64,000 bases of DNA from Prochlorococcus sp. AG-347-J19 (GTDB lineage: Bacteria > Cyanobacteriota > Cyanobacteriia > PCC-6307 > Cyanobiaceae): positions 1-64,000 of the forward strand of contig QCBV01000003.1 in assembly GCA_003279015.1 (NCBI GenBank), read 5' to 3'. The notes beneath the pieces were generated by a model that worked only from the letters and a program-made list of their open reading frames with translations, was not told where the DNA came from and ran no database searches. This document shows positions 18,369-28,137 of the stretch, in pieces. Position 1 is the stretch's first letter, and each line of letters opens with the position of its first letter. The position numbers and the translations under genes were made by a program.

Positions 18369-19585
18369 TTTTTCTCAAGTAGAACTACTGAATGGCAACT
18401 TATACCCTCTTCTCTCCCTTCTGGACCCAATTTTTCATTCGTGGTTGCTTTAATCCCAATTAAATTTTCATCAATATTTAAGATTTCAGAAATGTTTTTT
18501 TTCATTAGTTTTATATGTGGCATGATTTTTGGCCTTTCAGCAATAAGAACGCTATCAATATTATTTATTTCCCAACCACCTTGTCTTATCAAGTCAATTA
18601 CTTTTGATAACAGAAACAAGCTATCAGCATTTTTCCATTTTTCATCAGATGGGGGGAAATACTTTCCTATGTCGCCCAGCGAAAGTGCTCCCAATAATGC
18701 ATCCATTATTGAGTGACTTAAAACATCAGCATCACTATGACCATCCAATCCTAAATTTTCAGGATGATGCAATTTTACACCCCCAATAATTAAATCTCTA
18801 TCCTCTACTAATCTGTGAATATCGTATCCATTACCTATTCTAAATTTCATGAATTGATTATATTCTTTTATTATCATCTTACTTTGTGGGGATTTTTTGT
18901 AGTTTTCATTTGAAATTAAGTCACTTCTTCTTTCCAATGTTCTTTCAAAACTTTTTCTTCTTCTCCACGATTTAATCTCTTCATGATTACCGCTCACTAG
19001 AATATCTGGTACTTTCATATCTTTAAAAGTTAACGGCCTCGTGTATTGAGGATATTCTAATAAAGGAGAATTATGACTCTCATCTACTAAGGAGTCTGGA
19101 TCACCAAGAGTTCCTGGTAATAATCTAGTCAAACCGTTAATTATTGATATAGCAGGTATTTCACCTCCAGAAAGTACATAATCACCTATCGATATCTCTT
19201 CATCAGCCAAACATCTAATCCTCTCATCAAAACCTTCATATTGACCACAAATAATTATTATTTGATCCAAAGTGGACCATCTGGCAAGATCCTTTTGCTT
19301 TAAGACTTTACCCTGCGGGGTCATCAGCAAAGTTTTACTTTTGGGTAATTTTCTAATTGATTCATATGCCCTGTAAATAGGTTCAGGTTTTAATACCATA
19401 CCTGCTCCTCCTCCATAAGGCTTATCGTCTACTTGTCTGTAAGAACCTTCTCCATATTCTCTTAAATCATGTAAATTTACATCGATCAAATTTTTATCTA
19501 GAGCTTTTGTTATGACCCCTAAATTATTTATTAATTCAAAAGCTTTCGGGAACAATGTAATTACATCAAAATTAAACCCACTCAT
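18365..19585 (-). CDS. trmD-ispF: TrmD-IspF continuous frame: tRNA m1G37 methyltransferase and MECDP synthase
   Basis: One unbroken 406-codon frame holds two enzymes. Residues 1 to about 235 are TrmD ([47 protein letters not shown]), which methylates G37 of tRNAs. From Met246 the sequence is a complete IspF ([39 protein letters not shown]), which makes the cyclic diphosphate of the MEP isoprenoid pathway. A short polar linker joins them. Met246 (codon at 18850-18848) could start a separate 161-residue IspF of normal length, so this may be a fused protein, two proteins, or both. era ends directly before the start. Confidence 0.9.
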   Translation of the reverse strand: MSGFNFDVITLFPKAFELINNLGVITKALDKNLIDVNLHDLREYGEGSYRQVDDKPYGGGAGMVLKPEPIYRAYESIRKLPKSKTLLMTPQGKVLKQKDLARWSTLDQIIIICGQYEGFDERIRCLADEEISIGDYVLSGGEIPAISIINGLTRLLPGTLGDPDSLVDESHNSPLLEYPQYTRPLTFKDMKVPDILVSGNHEEIKSWRRRKSFERTLERRSDLISNENYKKSPQSKMIIKEYNQFMKFRIGNGYDIHRLVEDRDLIIGGVKLHHPENLGLDGHSDADVLSHSIMDALLGALSLGDIGKYFPPSDEKWKNADSLFLLSKVIDLIRQGGWEINNIDSVLIAERPKIMPHIKLMKKNISEILNIDENLIGIKATTNEKLGPEGREEGISCHSVVLLEKK

Positions 19586-20497
19586 CTAGAAATCTTCCTC
19601 ATAACCAAACTCAATTAACCTTGATTCTTTTTTTCTCCAATTTGGTACAACTTTCACAAACAATTCTAGGTGAACTGGACCATCAATTAATTTTGACATA
19701 TTTGATCTTGCTGACTGACCAATAATTTTTAACATTGAACCTTTCTTTCCAATAAGAATGCCTTTTTGAGTTGATCTTTCAACAATAACAGTAGCCAAAA
19801 TAGCTGTAAAAACTTTGCCATTTTTTCTTTTCATTTCCTCTCTCTTCTCTATCTTTACTGCGACACTATGAGGTACCTCTTCTCTTGTATTTTTTAATAC
19901 CTGCTCTCTTACTAAATCAGATAATAAGTTATCTAACGGTTGGTCGCAAATCGTCTCTTCGCCATAAAGTTTTGGTCCCTCTGGAAGAAAATTAAGAGTC
20001 ATATCGACTAGTTCAGAACATCCCTCTCCTTGAGAAGCACTTACAATTTGAAAGTTTCTATTAATTCCAAAAAATCTTCTATATTGATCTAATCGTAAAT
20101 TCCTAAATTCTTTATTAACCAAATCCCACTTATTTAATGCCACAATAAATTCAGTTTTATTTGCGATTAGGAAGTTCAAAATATATTCATCACCTCTACC
20201 AGGTTCTTCACTTGAATCAATTACAAAAATTACCATATCAACTCCATTAATTGCAGATTTTGCGTTTTTTACTAATATCTCTCCAAGTCGATGATGAGGT
20301 TTATGAACACCTGGTGTATCAACAAAAATTATTTGCCCATTGTCTTTAGTAAGTATTCCTTTTAATTTATTTCTAGTAGTTTGAGCTATTGGAGAAGTAA
20401 TTGTTATTTTTTCTCCAATCAGTTTATTTATTAAAGTAGATTTACCCACATTTGGCCTTCCTAGTAAAGTTACAAAACCAGACTTATAATTGGCCAA
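19586..20497 (-). CDS. era: GTPase Era
   Basis: The 303-residue protein has a GTPase domain with GRPNVGKSTLINKL (G1), DTPGVHKP (G3) and NKWD (G4), and a C-terminal KH domain with LIGKKGSMLKIIGQSAR. Era assists 30S subunit assembly by binding 16S rRNA. The start is TTG. Its stop codon is immediately followed by the ATG of trmD with no spacing. It diverges from the gene at 20536 across 38 bp. Confidence 0.96.
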   Translation of the reverse strand: MANYKSGFVTLLGRPNVGKSTLINKLIGEKITITSPIAQTTRNKLKGILTKDNGQIIFVDTPGVHKPHHRLGEILVKNAKSAINGVDMVIFVIDSSEEPGRGDEYILNFLIANKTEFIVALNKWDLVNKEFRNLRLDQYRRFFGINRNFQIVSASQGEGCSELVDMTLNFLPEGPKLYGEETICDQPLDNLLSDLVREQVLKNTREEVPHSVAVKIEKREEMKRKNGKVFTAILATVIVERSTQKGILIGKKGSMLKIIGQSARSNMSKLIDGPVHLELFVKVVPNWRKKESRLIEFGYEEDF

Positions 20498-20535
20498 AGA
20501 CTTTTAATGCATCAATAATAAAATTCTGATCACAA

Positions 20536-21063
20536 ATGGAAAAAAAAACCATAAATTTAAAAGAAGCATCTTTTACTCAAGCAATAAACATATCCGCAAA
20601 ATGGTGCAAAGAGTGGGGTGAAGATTTACTCAGCGAAGAGGTTTTAGCAGATAGAGTCGCAGAGCTAACTAAAACGAGAAATGGACTCAGAGGATTTTTT
20701 GCATACGCCTTATCAGATAAAGATTGTTTTTTGTTAGATAAACTTCCTTTTTCACTAATTTATAAACTGAACGAAGGTGGTGACGCTGTTACCGACATAG
20801 TAGTAAAAAATTTAATAATGAGTTCAGCTCAAATTATTATTCATCGAAGAGATAATAATCATGAATATGAGATAACATCGGAAAATATTTCAGATAGATG
20901 TAAGGCTATTTTAAGACTGCTAGAAACCAAGTCAGTTACAAAGTCTGTCAATCAAGTCCTTAAAGACTTAGATGATTTGGGAAATAGTTTTGATAATTCA
21001 GTAAAATATGACTCAGAGCAAAAAGAATTTATAAAAAAACAAATTCTTGATATTACCCAATAA
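20536..21063 (+). CDS. Conserved cyanobacterial hypothetical protein
   Basis: A 175-residue soluble protein without signal or membrane segments. The N-terminal half contains WCKEWGEDLLSEEVLADRVAEL and a Gly-rich TRNGLRGFFAYALSDKD; the C-terminal third is charged and helical. I recognise it only as the kind of protein conserved among marine picocyanobacteria and assign no function. It is transcribed alone and ends in a clear terminator hairpin. Confidence 0.6.
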   Translation: MEKKTINLKEASFTQAINISAKWCKEWGEDLLSEEVLADRVAELTKTRNGLRGFFAYALSDKDCFLLDKLPFSLIYKLNEGGDAVTDIVVKNLIMSSAQIIIHRRDNNHEYEITSENISDRCKAILRLLETKSVTKSVNQVLKDLDDLGNSFDNSVKYDSEQKEFIKKQILDITQ

Positions 21064-21064
21064 A

Positions 21065-21090
21065 AAAGCGTAGAAACAAATCTACGCTTT
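21065..21090. terminator. Bidirectional rho-independent terminator
   Basis: AAAGCGTAGA (21065-21074), a loop AACAAA and TCTACGCTTT (21081-21090) form a perfect 10-bp stem two bases after the stop codon of the 20536 gene. The A and T runs at the stem ends serve as U-tract on either strand, so it can end both this gene and the convergent BI-1 gene 22 bp away. Confidence 0.8.
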
Positions 21091-21112
21091 AAGTTAGATA
21101 ATTAAATAGTTT

Positions 21113-21850
21113 TTAATCTCTTCTTCCACCGCCTTGAAGTGCAATCATTAATCTCAATATAAAAACAAAAAGATTTATATAAGTTAGATACATACCTAAA
21201 GCCCCTGCAAGGTATTGATCATCGTTATATCTTCTTGGCATTGTATAGAAATCCACGAAAGACATTGCAACAAATAAGACAGTTCCAAATCCTGCGATGA
21301 TCAATTCGAGTCCTGAACCTCCAAAAACTCCAGGAGCAAAGAATCCTCCAATTAATTGGACAAACATTGCTATAAGAAGCCCTATCAGCCCAAGACCAAC
21401 AACCCCACTAAGAGCTTGACCAACACTATCACTCATTCTTTGACCAGTGTAAGAGGCAATAACGAAAGTTATACCTGTAGCTAAGGCGGCTGTTCCAACA
21501 GACCCAATACCAATTGTTCCTATAGCTAAAGCAACTATTCCACTTAAGGTGAATCCAGTTAACAAGCTAAAGCCTGTTAATAAAGGCAAAGCCTTCGCAT
21601 TATTAGCATTATTTGCAGCACTTGTGGCTATAAAAAACAAAATCAATTCTGCTATTAATGCAACTATTGAAAGGGGCTGGAAAAGCCCAGGATTTGTAGC
21701 TATGAGCGATACACCTGCTAAAACACCTAAAGAAGTCAAAACCATACCTCCACCTACGTAAGGTAGTGCTTTTTGAACGACATTAGGTCCAACAATTGAG
21801 CTAGTTTGTGCTTCACGAATAGCCTGATTGAAATTACTACTTGCTGGCAT
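21113..21850 (-). CDS. Bax inhibitor-1 (BI-1/YccA) family membrane protein
   Basis: The 245-residue protein has seven hydrophobic segments spread over most of its length and the family-typical C-terminus ending GALGMYLTYINLFVFILRLMIALQGG. The loop FVASYTGQRM-like region (FVIASYTGQRMSD) and MSFVDFYTM fit the BI-1/YbhL-YccA group. Family members act as membrane channels or FtsH modulators. FtsH is in this window, but no operon link exists. It is the last gene in the minus-strand run after phoH. Confidence 0.85.
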   Translation of the reverse strand: MPASSNFNQAIREAQTSSIVGPNVVQKALPYVGGGMVLTSLGVLAGVSLIATNPGLFQPLSIVALIAELILFFIATSAANNANNAKALPLLTGFSLLTGFTLSGIVALAIGTIGIGSVGTAALATGITFVIASYTGQRMSDSVGQALSGVVGLGLIGLLIAMFVQLIGGFFAPGVFGGSGLELIIAGFGTVLFVAMSFVDFYTMPRRYNDDQYLAGALGMYLTYINLFVFILRLMIALQGGGRRD

Positions 21851-21923
21851 TTTTTTTATTAAACATGATTATATTCTACTTGATTTTTAAAATTTCAGGG
21901 TACGGATCTCCAGAGTTATAAAG

Positions 21924-22880
21924 TTATTGATAAGCCTCAATAATTTTCTGAACTAAAGGATGACGAACTACATCTTTTACAGTCAAATAACAAAATTTTA
22001 TACCTTCAGTTTCTGAGAAAATTCTTGATGCTTCGATGAGGCCGCTTTCCTGATCTTTTTTTAAATCAATTTGAGTAATATCTCCATTTACAACCATTTT
22101 TGATCTCTCTCCTAATCTGGTTAAAAACATTCTCATTTGAGAGCAAGTAGTATTCTGTGCTTCATCTAAAATTACCAATGAGTTATCCAAGGTTCTGCCT
22201 CTCATAAATGCTAAAGGAGCAACTTCAATAATCCCTTTATCTATTAACGAATTTGTTCTGTCAAATCCAAAAATACTATGTAAAGAATCAAATAGTGGTC
22301 TTAAGTATGGATCAACTTTTTGTTGCAAATCTCCAGGCAGAAATCCTAAACTTTCGCCAGCTTCGACAGCTGGTCTGGTTAAGACAATTTTTTCTATTTT
22401 TTTCTCGTTCAATAGTCTTGCTGCGCAAACAGTTGCTAAAAATGTCTTTCCAGTTCCAGCAGGACCGATTGCAAAGGTAAGATCAAAGTTTTCAATTGAT
22501 TCAACATATTCTTTTTGCCTTATGGTTCTTGGTCTTAGGTATCTTCCTTCCTTGGAACGCGCAAGAACTTTTTTTCCTAGTTCAGCGTGTGAAGATGACT
22601 CTCCCATATTTAAAGAACTTAGAGCGGCTTTGAGATCTACCTCTGGAACTTCTAAACCTTGTTCCCAAATTGGTCTTGTCAGCTCTACCAAAGCTGATGC
22701 TCTCTCAATCTTGGATATGACACCGTTCATTTCAAGTTGTAAGCCCCTTATAGTTAAAGAAACTCCCGTTAAAGACTCAAACTTTTTTAGAAAAGAATTT
22801 CCTGGGCCGGATAATGCTGTAGCAGCATCGGAACTTGGCAAATCTATTGTGAAGTGACCAGTTTTGGAAACTTCTTTCAT
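21924..22880 (-). CDS. phoH: PhoH-like ATPase
   Basis: The 318-residue protein has the PhoH NTPase core: Walker A GPAGTGKTFLA, LTRPAVEAGESLGFLPGDL, Walker B VILDEAQNT and GDITQIDL. This is the YbeZ/PhoH-like type, thought to act on RNA; in other bacteria it is next to ybeY. The N-terminal 100 residues may be a KH-like domain. It lies 36 bp after rpsP on the same strand, so it may be cotranscribed with ribosome and SRP genes. Confidence 0.92.
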   Translation of the reverse strand: MKEVSKTGHFTIDLPSSDAATALSGPGNSFLKKFESLTGVSLTIRGLQLEMNGVISKIERASALVELTRPIWEQGLEVPEVDLKAALSSLNMGESSSHAELGKKVLARSKEGRYLRPRTIRQKEYVESIENFDLTFAIGPAGTGKTFLATVCAARLLNEKKIEKIVLTRPAVEAGESLGFLPGDLQQKVDPYLRPLFDSLHSIFGFDRTNSLIDKGIIEVAPLAFMRGRTLDNSLVILDEAQNTTCSQMRMFLTRLGERSKMVVNGDITQIDLKKDQESGLIEASRIFSETEGIKFCYLTVKDVVRHPLVQKIIEAYQ

Positions 22881-22916
22881 TTAGTTATTGTATATGTATA
22901 AAAATTTATCAAACCC

Positions 22917-23282
22917 CTAGCTTTCAGCTTCATTACTATCGTCTTCAGCTTTACCACTATCCTTTTCTGCATCTTTGATTTTAGCTTTGGCTGCTTGTTC
23001 CTTCTGTAACTTTGCTTGACCAATAGCGATAGAGGGTCTTTCTATTTTTTCTAGTAACCCGCCCTTTTCTAATAAAGTCCTAACAACATCAGTTGGCTGA
23101 GCACCCTGTGTAAGCCTTGCTCTTAAAGCTTCGGTATCAAGCCTGGTTTCCTTAGTTCTGGGGTTGTAAAAACCAAGTTCTTGTAGGGGTCTACCATCTC
23201 TTCTGGAAGTACTATTGCATGCAACAATTCTGAAACTTGCCTCTCTTTTCTTTCCAAAGCGCTTAAGGCGCAACTTAATCAT
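22917..23282 (-). CDS. rpsP: 30S ribosomal protein S16
   Basis: The first 80 residues ([20 protein letters not shown], then [16 protein letters not shown]) are a standard S16. The C-terminal tail beyond residue 85 is a charged Ala/Lys/Glu/Asp-rich extension, making the protein 121 residues against about 80-90 in most bacteria. Such tails are usual in marine picocyanobacteria. It sits between ffh and phoH on the minus strand, with 54 bp to ffh. Confidence 0.96.
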   Translation of the reverse strand: MIKLRLKRFGKKREASFRIVACNSTSRRDGRPLQELGFYNPRTKETRLDTEALRARLTQGAQPTDVVRTLLEKGGLLEKIERPSIAIGQAKLQKEQAAKAKIKDAEKDSGKAEDDSNEAES

Positions 23283-23336
23283 CTTAAATCAATGCATTTT
23301 TATTAATAATATCATTTAAAGGTAAAAAATTAGAAA

Positions 23337-24818
23337 CTATAAATCAGCAAACCCTTTTTTCTTTTTATTATTCTTTTGTTTTTTACTTGGTTTTTTACTA
23401 CTCATACCTCCCATTCCTGGCATGCCTCCCATTCCTGGCATGCCTCCCATTCCTGGCATGCCTCCCATTCCTGGCATACCTCCCCCCATTCCTGGCATGC
23501 CTCCCATTCCTGGCATGCCTCCATTTGACATTTGTTTCATGAAACCTCTCATTCTTTGAAAATCAGCTAAAACTTTATCCACATCTTTTGCTTCATAGCC
23601 ACTGCCCTGAGCGATTCTTTGTCTCCTTGAAGGCTGGGCGGCGAGAACCTCAGGTTTTTGTTTCTCTTCAAGAGTCATTGAAGAGATCATAGATTCTATT
23701 TTCTTGAGTTGATCTTCTCCATCTTTTATCATCCCGTCATCAATTTTGTTCATACCAGGTATTAATTTTATTAATCCACCGAGTGATCCCATCCTTTTAA
23801 TTAATCTCATTTGCTTAACAAAATCATTAAAATCAAAAGTTGCTTCTTGAAGTTTCTTTTGCATAGCTTCTGCATCAGCAAGCTCAACTTCCTTTTGGGC
23901 TTTTTCAACAAGTGTCAATACATCACCCATACCTAAAATTCTGCTAGCCATTCTTTCTGGATGGAATGGTTGAAGTGCCTCTATTTTTTCGCCTACACCA
24001 ATGAACTTAATAGGTTTTCCACTTATTTTTCTTATTGATAAAGCAGCTCCTCCTCTTGAATCGCCATCCAACTTAGTTAGTATCGCCCCAGTAATTCCTA
24101 CTTTTTCGTGAAATGACTTTGTCAAGTCAGCTGCTTCTTGTCCAATCATAGAATCAACAACAAGTAAAACTTCATCAGGATTAGAAACTTCTTTTATCCG
24201 GACCATTTCACTCATCATTGAATCATCAATTTGCAATCTCCCTGCTGTGTCGATAATGATCGAGTTAAAATTATTTTCGCTCGCATAATTCAATGCATCC
24301 TTCGTTATCTCTTCTGGCTTGCTATTTTTTTCTTTAGCTGAAAAAACTTCCAAGTCATATTGACTTCCTAGTGTTTTAAGTTGTTCTACAGCTGCTGGTC
24401 GATAAATATCTGCCGCCACCAAAAGAACCTTTTTTTCTTTTTCCTTTAAATAAAGGCCTAATTTTCCTGTTGCAGTTGTTTTACCGGCCCCCTGAAGTCC
24501 TGCCATTAAAATAACAGTGGGAATATCTTCATTTTCGTTTAATGGGGAATTTTCATTCCCCATAATGCTAATCAATTCTTTATTTACAACTTCGATAAAT
24601 TTTTGACCTGGGTTTACACCCCTAACTACTTCTTCTCCAATAGCTTTATCTTTAACATCTGATATGAACTCTTTTACTACAGATAAACTAACATCGGCAT
24701 CAAGAAGTGCTCTTTTTACCTGATTCAAGGCATCATTGATATTATTTTCACTAATTTTTGCTTCGCCTCTTAAGCCTTTTACTGCGTCTTCAAAGCGTGA
24801 TGAGAGTTCCTCAAACAT
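23337..24818 (-). CDS. ffh: Signal recognition particle protein Ffh
   Basis: The 493-residue protein has the helical N domain, the SRP GTPase G domain (GLQGAGKTTATGKL, DTAGRLQ, TKLDGDSRGGAAL) and the methionine-rich M domain (LIKRMGSLGGLIKLIPGM, RRQRIAQGSG) that binds SRP RNA. It targets membrane proteins cotranslationally with the RNA encoded at 51382. The tail is a run of Gly-Met-Pro repeats encoded by an 18-bp tandem repeat, followed by a lysine-rich end. Confidence 0.97.
   Translation of the reverse strand: MFEELSSRFEDAVKGLRGEAKISENNINDALNQVKRALLDADVSLSVVKEFISDVKDKAIGEEVVRGVNPGQKFIEVVNKELISIMGNENSPLNENEDIPTVILMAGLQGAGKTTATGKLGLYLKEKEKKVLLVAADIYRPAAVEQLKTLGSQYDLEVFSAKEKNSKPEEITKDALNYASENNFNSIIIDTAGRLQIDDSMMSEMVRIKEVSNPDEVLLVVDSMIGQEAADLTKSFHEKVGITGAILTKLDGDSRGGAALSIRKISGKPIKFIGVGEKIEALQPFHPERMASRILGMGDVLTLVEKAQKEVELADAEAMQKKLQEATFDFNDFVKQMRLIKRMGSLGGLIKLIPGMNKIDDGMIKDGEDQLKKIESMISSMTLEEKQKPEVLAAQPSRRQRIAQGSGYEAKDVDKVLADFQRMRGFMKQMSNGGMPGMGGMPGMGGGMPGMGGMPGMGGMPGMGGMPGMGGMSSKKPSKKQKNNKKKKGFADL
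23407..23517. repeat. 18-bp tandem repeat within ffh
   Basis: The unit CCTCCCATTCCTGGCATG is repeated about six times, with a 3-bp insertion in the fifth unit and one base change at the end of the fourth. On the minus strand it encodes the hexapeptide GMPGMG. Near-identity of the copies indicates recent expansion or contraction by slippage, and the length stays in frame. Confidence 0.9.
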
Positions 24819-24865
24819 TATTAAAAAGAAACTTTAATTATTATAGATGATCTTGAAATTTATAC

Positions 24866-26980
24866 TTACATGCCACTCACAAAATCAACCAATTTCCATG
24901 ATTGATTAGAAAAGCCCAAAATATATTTAACTTTTAACGGAGTCAATGACGTTTCACTAACAAATTCACCAGAACTCTTAATTATTTTTTCTAAATAATT
25001 CAACTCAACTAAGACAACTATCCTAGAAGAAGTTTGTGATTCTAAATCTATCGTCCGAATTTGGGAATTAATTTCTTTATAAATTCCTTTTTTGATATCA
25101 TTTTGTCTTTCCTCAGTTGTTCTTGCAATCAAACCATTAGTAACGATCTTGGTAAGGTTAATTTCACTTTTTCCAGCTAAGTAATTACTTTTACTTTCCA
25201 ACCATATATTAATTAAATTTTTTATCTCTTCTAGAGTAGGAGAGGCTTTAGTGATAGGTTGGATTTTAAAAGAGTCGTTTGTAACTTGTGTAGAAGTAAT
25301 AGAATTTAATTTATTTGAAGATATTTTTTTAATTTCTTTAGTTGGATCTTCCTTATTAACCTTTTCATCATTTTCTCTAACTATAAGAGGTTTATCAATA
25401 ACAGCTTCATCCCGAATTGATTTTTTAGAATTATTTCTTAAAAATCCGATGCCAAAGCCTACTGTAAATAAGATCAAAAAAGCGTATAGGTAAATTAGAT
25501 AGGATGGCCTATTAATCTCCTTATCCTTCAAAAATTCCCCAATAGTAAACTTTAATTCAGCAATTTTTTCAACTAAATATTTATAAATCTCTATTGATTT
25601 GTTCTTAAAAATTTTCTCATTGAATTTATCTTCTTGGTTATCAAGCTTTTCATATACTTTTTTAATCCCACCTGGCCAAGGTAATCTCCTTTCATCTATG
25701 CTTTCTGATGTACTATCAAAATCTTCAATAGTTCTTGAAATTTTTTGATTTTGAGGATTTGATTTGATTGTAGTTTTATTTGATTTCTTTTCTAATTTTT
25801 CTATAAATTCTTGAATTTCCCTATCCTCAAACCAAGAATCTAAATCAACCTCTTTTGATTCAATGTCTCTATAACCAACTAATACATCATTCTCTAACCA
25901 ATTTTTACAGAAAATACATATTGCTTCTAACTGATTACCAGGATAATTATTAAGCCAATCTCGTAAATTTTCATCAGAGCTACTAGAGAACCTTGCAGAG
26001 GCTTGATCAATATCTGCTAAAAGCAAGTCAAGACAGCCAATAAGAGGCATTGAATCAAGACCTGATAAATTTAATTTCTTTAAAATTCTCCTAGCTTCAA
26101 ATAATTTTTCCGGTTTTCTTCTTGAGAAACCGATTGCTGTTAAAGATAGAAAAGCTAAAAATCCTGCTTCTAATGATCCTCTTTTTTGTAATTCAATAAA
26201 CAAATCAACCTGTTCTTGAACTGTTAAATATGGCTTTATTTGTTGAAAAAAAGCTTCAAATTCTTGCTGATTTAGAAAATTTCCATATTCAGATTTATTA
26301 TTACCTTCTAGACCACCTCTTTTAATTATTAAATTTTCCAACATACTTAAACCTTTTTTATGAGAATCCTGATCATTTAGATCCCTACTAAGCAAATCTA
26401 GTATTCTGTATGGAAGGAGTGCAGCCAAGTCTTCTTCAAGTTCTTTCCTTATTTCCCCAAGCTTGCCCATTCGTTGGAGAAGTTGAATACCTTCATGTAA
26501 ATAATCTGCAGCATTTGAATAAGCTCTAAGCTGCTGTTCCTGTATTGCAGAATCTCTAGCTGTTAAAGCAGCCAATAAAGTTAAATCAGCCTCTCTAGTA
26601 CTTCCTAAGGCCGGCGTTTGCGGGGGCTGCAAAGCTTTTCTTGTAATTTTGAAAGCTTCTTTTGAGGCCCCGGATTCCCAAAGTAGTATTAAACCTGCTA
26701 CTTCTCTATTGGAGGAAAACTCTAATCCAGATACTCCATTAAGAAACAAATTTTCATACTCTCTTCTACTTTCTGGATTTGTAAGTAAATCAGCTGTAAG
26801 GCGAAGCAACTCAGATCTTTGGTTTAAAACTTCATAAGTAAAACCTTCATCTGGAGTTTTATCTAACCGCAATTGAAAAGCCCTTAATATTTCCTCAGAT
26901 GTTGCAGAGGGGTTTACGCCAATTAAACGAAAATGGTCTAAAGGAAGTTCCAAACAATTCTTATTAAAAATATTAGACAA
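24866..26980 (-). CDS. Cell division protein ZipN/Ftn2 (ARC6-like)
   Basis: The 704-residue protein has an N-terminal J-like domain (LPLDHFRLIGVNPSATSEEIL, about residues 13-80), a long helical repeat region with DYLHEGIQLLQRMGKL, one membrane span (YLIYLYAFLILFTVGFGIGFL, about 492-512) and a C-terminal IMS/DUF4101 domain (about 585-704). This is the layout of cyanobacterial ZipN/Ftn2, the ancestor of plant ARC6, which anchors FtsZ at mid-cell. ftsZ is elsewhere in the window (50251). The start codon is TTG. It diverges from pdhA. Confidence 0.88.
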   Translation of the reverse strand: MSNIFNKNCLELPLDHFRLIGVNPSATSEEILRAFQLRLDKTPDEGFTYEVLNQRSELLRLTADLLTNPESRREYENLFLNGVSGLEFSSNREVAGLILLWESGASKEAFKITRKALQPPQTPALGSTREADLTLLAALTARDSAIQEQQLRAYSNAADYLHEGIQLLQRMGKLGEIRKELEEDLAALLPYRILDLLSRDLNDQDSHKKGLSMLENLIIKRGGLEGNNKSEYGNFLNQQEFEAFFQQIKPYLTVQEQVDLFIELQKRGSLEAGFLAFLSLTAIGFSRRKPEKLFEARRILKKLNLSGLDSMPLIGCLDLLLADIDQASARFSSSSDENLRDWLNNYPGNQLEAICIFCKNWLENDVLVGYRDIESKEVDLDSWFEDREIQEFIEKLEKKSNKTTIKSNPQNQKISRTIEDFDSTSESIDERRLPWPGGIKKVYEKLDNQEDKFNEKIFKNKSIEIYKYLVEKIAELKFTIGEFLKDKEINRPSYLIYLYAFLILFTVGFGIGFLRNNSKKSIRDEAVIDKPLIVRENDEKVNKEDPTKEIKKISSNKLNSITSTQVTNDSFKIQPITKASPTLEEIKNLINIWLESKSNYLAGKSEINLTKIVTNGLIARTTEERQNDIKKGIYKEINSQIRTIDLESQTSSRIVVLVELNYLEKIIKSSGEFVSETSLTPLKVKYILGFSNQSWKLVDFVSGM

Positions 26981-27098
26981 ATTTTATCAAGTTAAAAATT
27001 TTTTTCATAAGGTCTTACAGACTTATTAAAAAAAATCATGAAAATCGACCATCACGGCTTAGAATGTTAACAAATCAAAACTTCATTAAGGTATTTTC

Positions 27099-28136
27099 TT
27101 GGAAACACACGTAGAGAGAATCTCAAATCTTCAAGACATTAAAAAAGCCAACTTAGACCGCGAAACCGGCTTATTTCTTTATGAAGATATGACGCTTGGT
27201 CGAAGATTTGAAGATAAGTGCGCAGAAATGTATTACAGAGGGAAAATGTTTGGCTTCGTTCATTTATATAACGGTCAAGAAGCTATTAGCACTGGAGTAA
27301 TTGGCGCCATGAAAAAAAAACATGATTGGTTCTGTAGTACCTACCGTGATCATGTTCATGCACTAAGTGCAGGAGTTCCCTCCTTTGAAGTAATGAGTGA
27401 ACTTTTTGGTAAAGCCACAGGTTGTAGTAAAGGCCGAGGTGGGTCTATGCACTTATTTTCAAAAGAGCATCACTTATTGGGAGGATATGCTTTTATTGGA
27501 GAAGGAATTCCAGTTGCTTTAGGAGCAGCATTTTCAAGTAAATATAAAAAAGATGTTGCTGGTGATAAAAATAGCGATGCAGTAACTGCAGCATTTTTTG
27601 GAGACGGGACTTGCAATAACGGACAGTTTTTTGAATGTTTAAATATGGCCCAACTATGGAAATTACCCATAATTTTTGTCGTTGAGAATAATAAATGGGC
27701 TATTGGTATGGCTCACGATAGAGCAACAAGCAATCCTGAGATTTGGAGAAAAGCTTCTGCTTTTGGGATGCATGGTGAGGAAGTTGATGGGATGGATGTT
27801 TTAGCAGTAAGAGGGGCGGCACAAAGAGCCATTCAGCGCGCTAGAGCTGGAGAAGGTCCTACTCTTTTAGAATGCTTAACTTATAGATATAGGGGACATT
27901 CTCTCGCAGATCCTGATGAATTAAGGTCTGAGGAAGAGAAGGAGTTTTGGGGGAAAAGAGATCCTATTAAGAAATTAGCCAATGAAATTGTTGAAGGTAA
28001 ATTCGCAACAGAACAGGAATTAAAAGCTATTGAAAAGAAAATAGATGAAGAAATATCTGAATCTGTTAAAAATGCTTTAGAAGCACCTGAACCGCCCTCA
28101 CAAGAATTAACAAAATATATTTGGGCAGAAGATTAA
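27099..28136 (+). CDS. pdhA: Pyruvate dehydrogenase E1 alpha subunit
   Basis: The 345-residue protein has the thiamine diphosphate motif [15 protein letters not shown] ending in VENN, plus [10 protein letters not shown] and [15 protein letters not shown]. With E1 beta it decarboxylates pyruvate to form acetyl groups for acetyl-CoA. I accept the TTG start at 27099: the nearest in-frame ATG (27189) would remove the conserved helix before [11 protein letters not shown], and AAGG lies 7 bp upstream of the TTG. lpd, encoding the E3 subunit, is at 36664. Confidence 0.95.
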   Translation: METHVERISNLQDIKKANLDRETGLFLYEDMTLGRRFEDKCAEMYYRGKMFGFVHLYNGQEAISTGVIGAMKKKHDWFCSTYRDHVHALSAGVPSFEVMSELFGKATGCSKGRGGSMHLFSKEHHLLGGYAFIGEGIPVALGAAFSSKYKKDVAGDKNSDAVTAAFFGDGTCNNGQFFECLNMAQLWKLPIIFVVENNKWAIGMAHDRATSNPEIWRKASAFGMHGEEVDGMDVLAVRGAAQRAIQRARAGEGPTLLECLTYRYRGHSLADPDELRSEEEKEFWGKRDPIKKLANEIVEGKFATEQELKAIEKKIDEEISESVKNALEAPEPPSQELTKYIWAED

Positions 28137-28137
28137 A

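Noticed and set aside
22522-22857. A 111-codon plus-strand frame
   Set aside because: It is the complement of the phoH N-terminal part; phoH motifs are clear.
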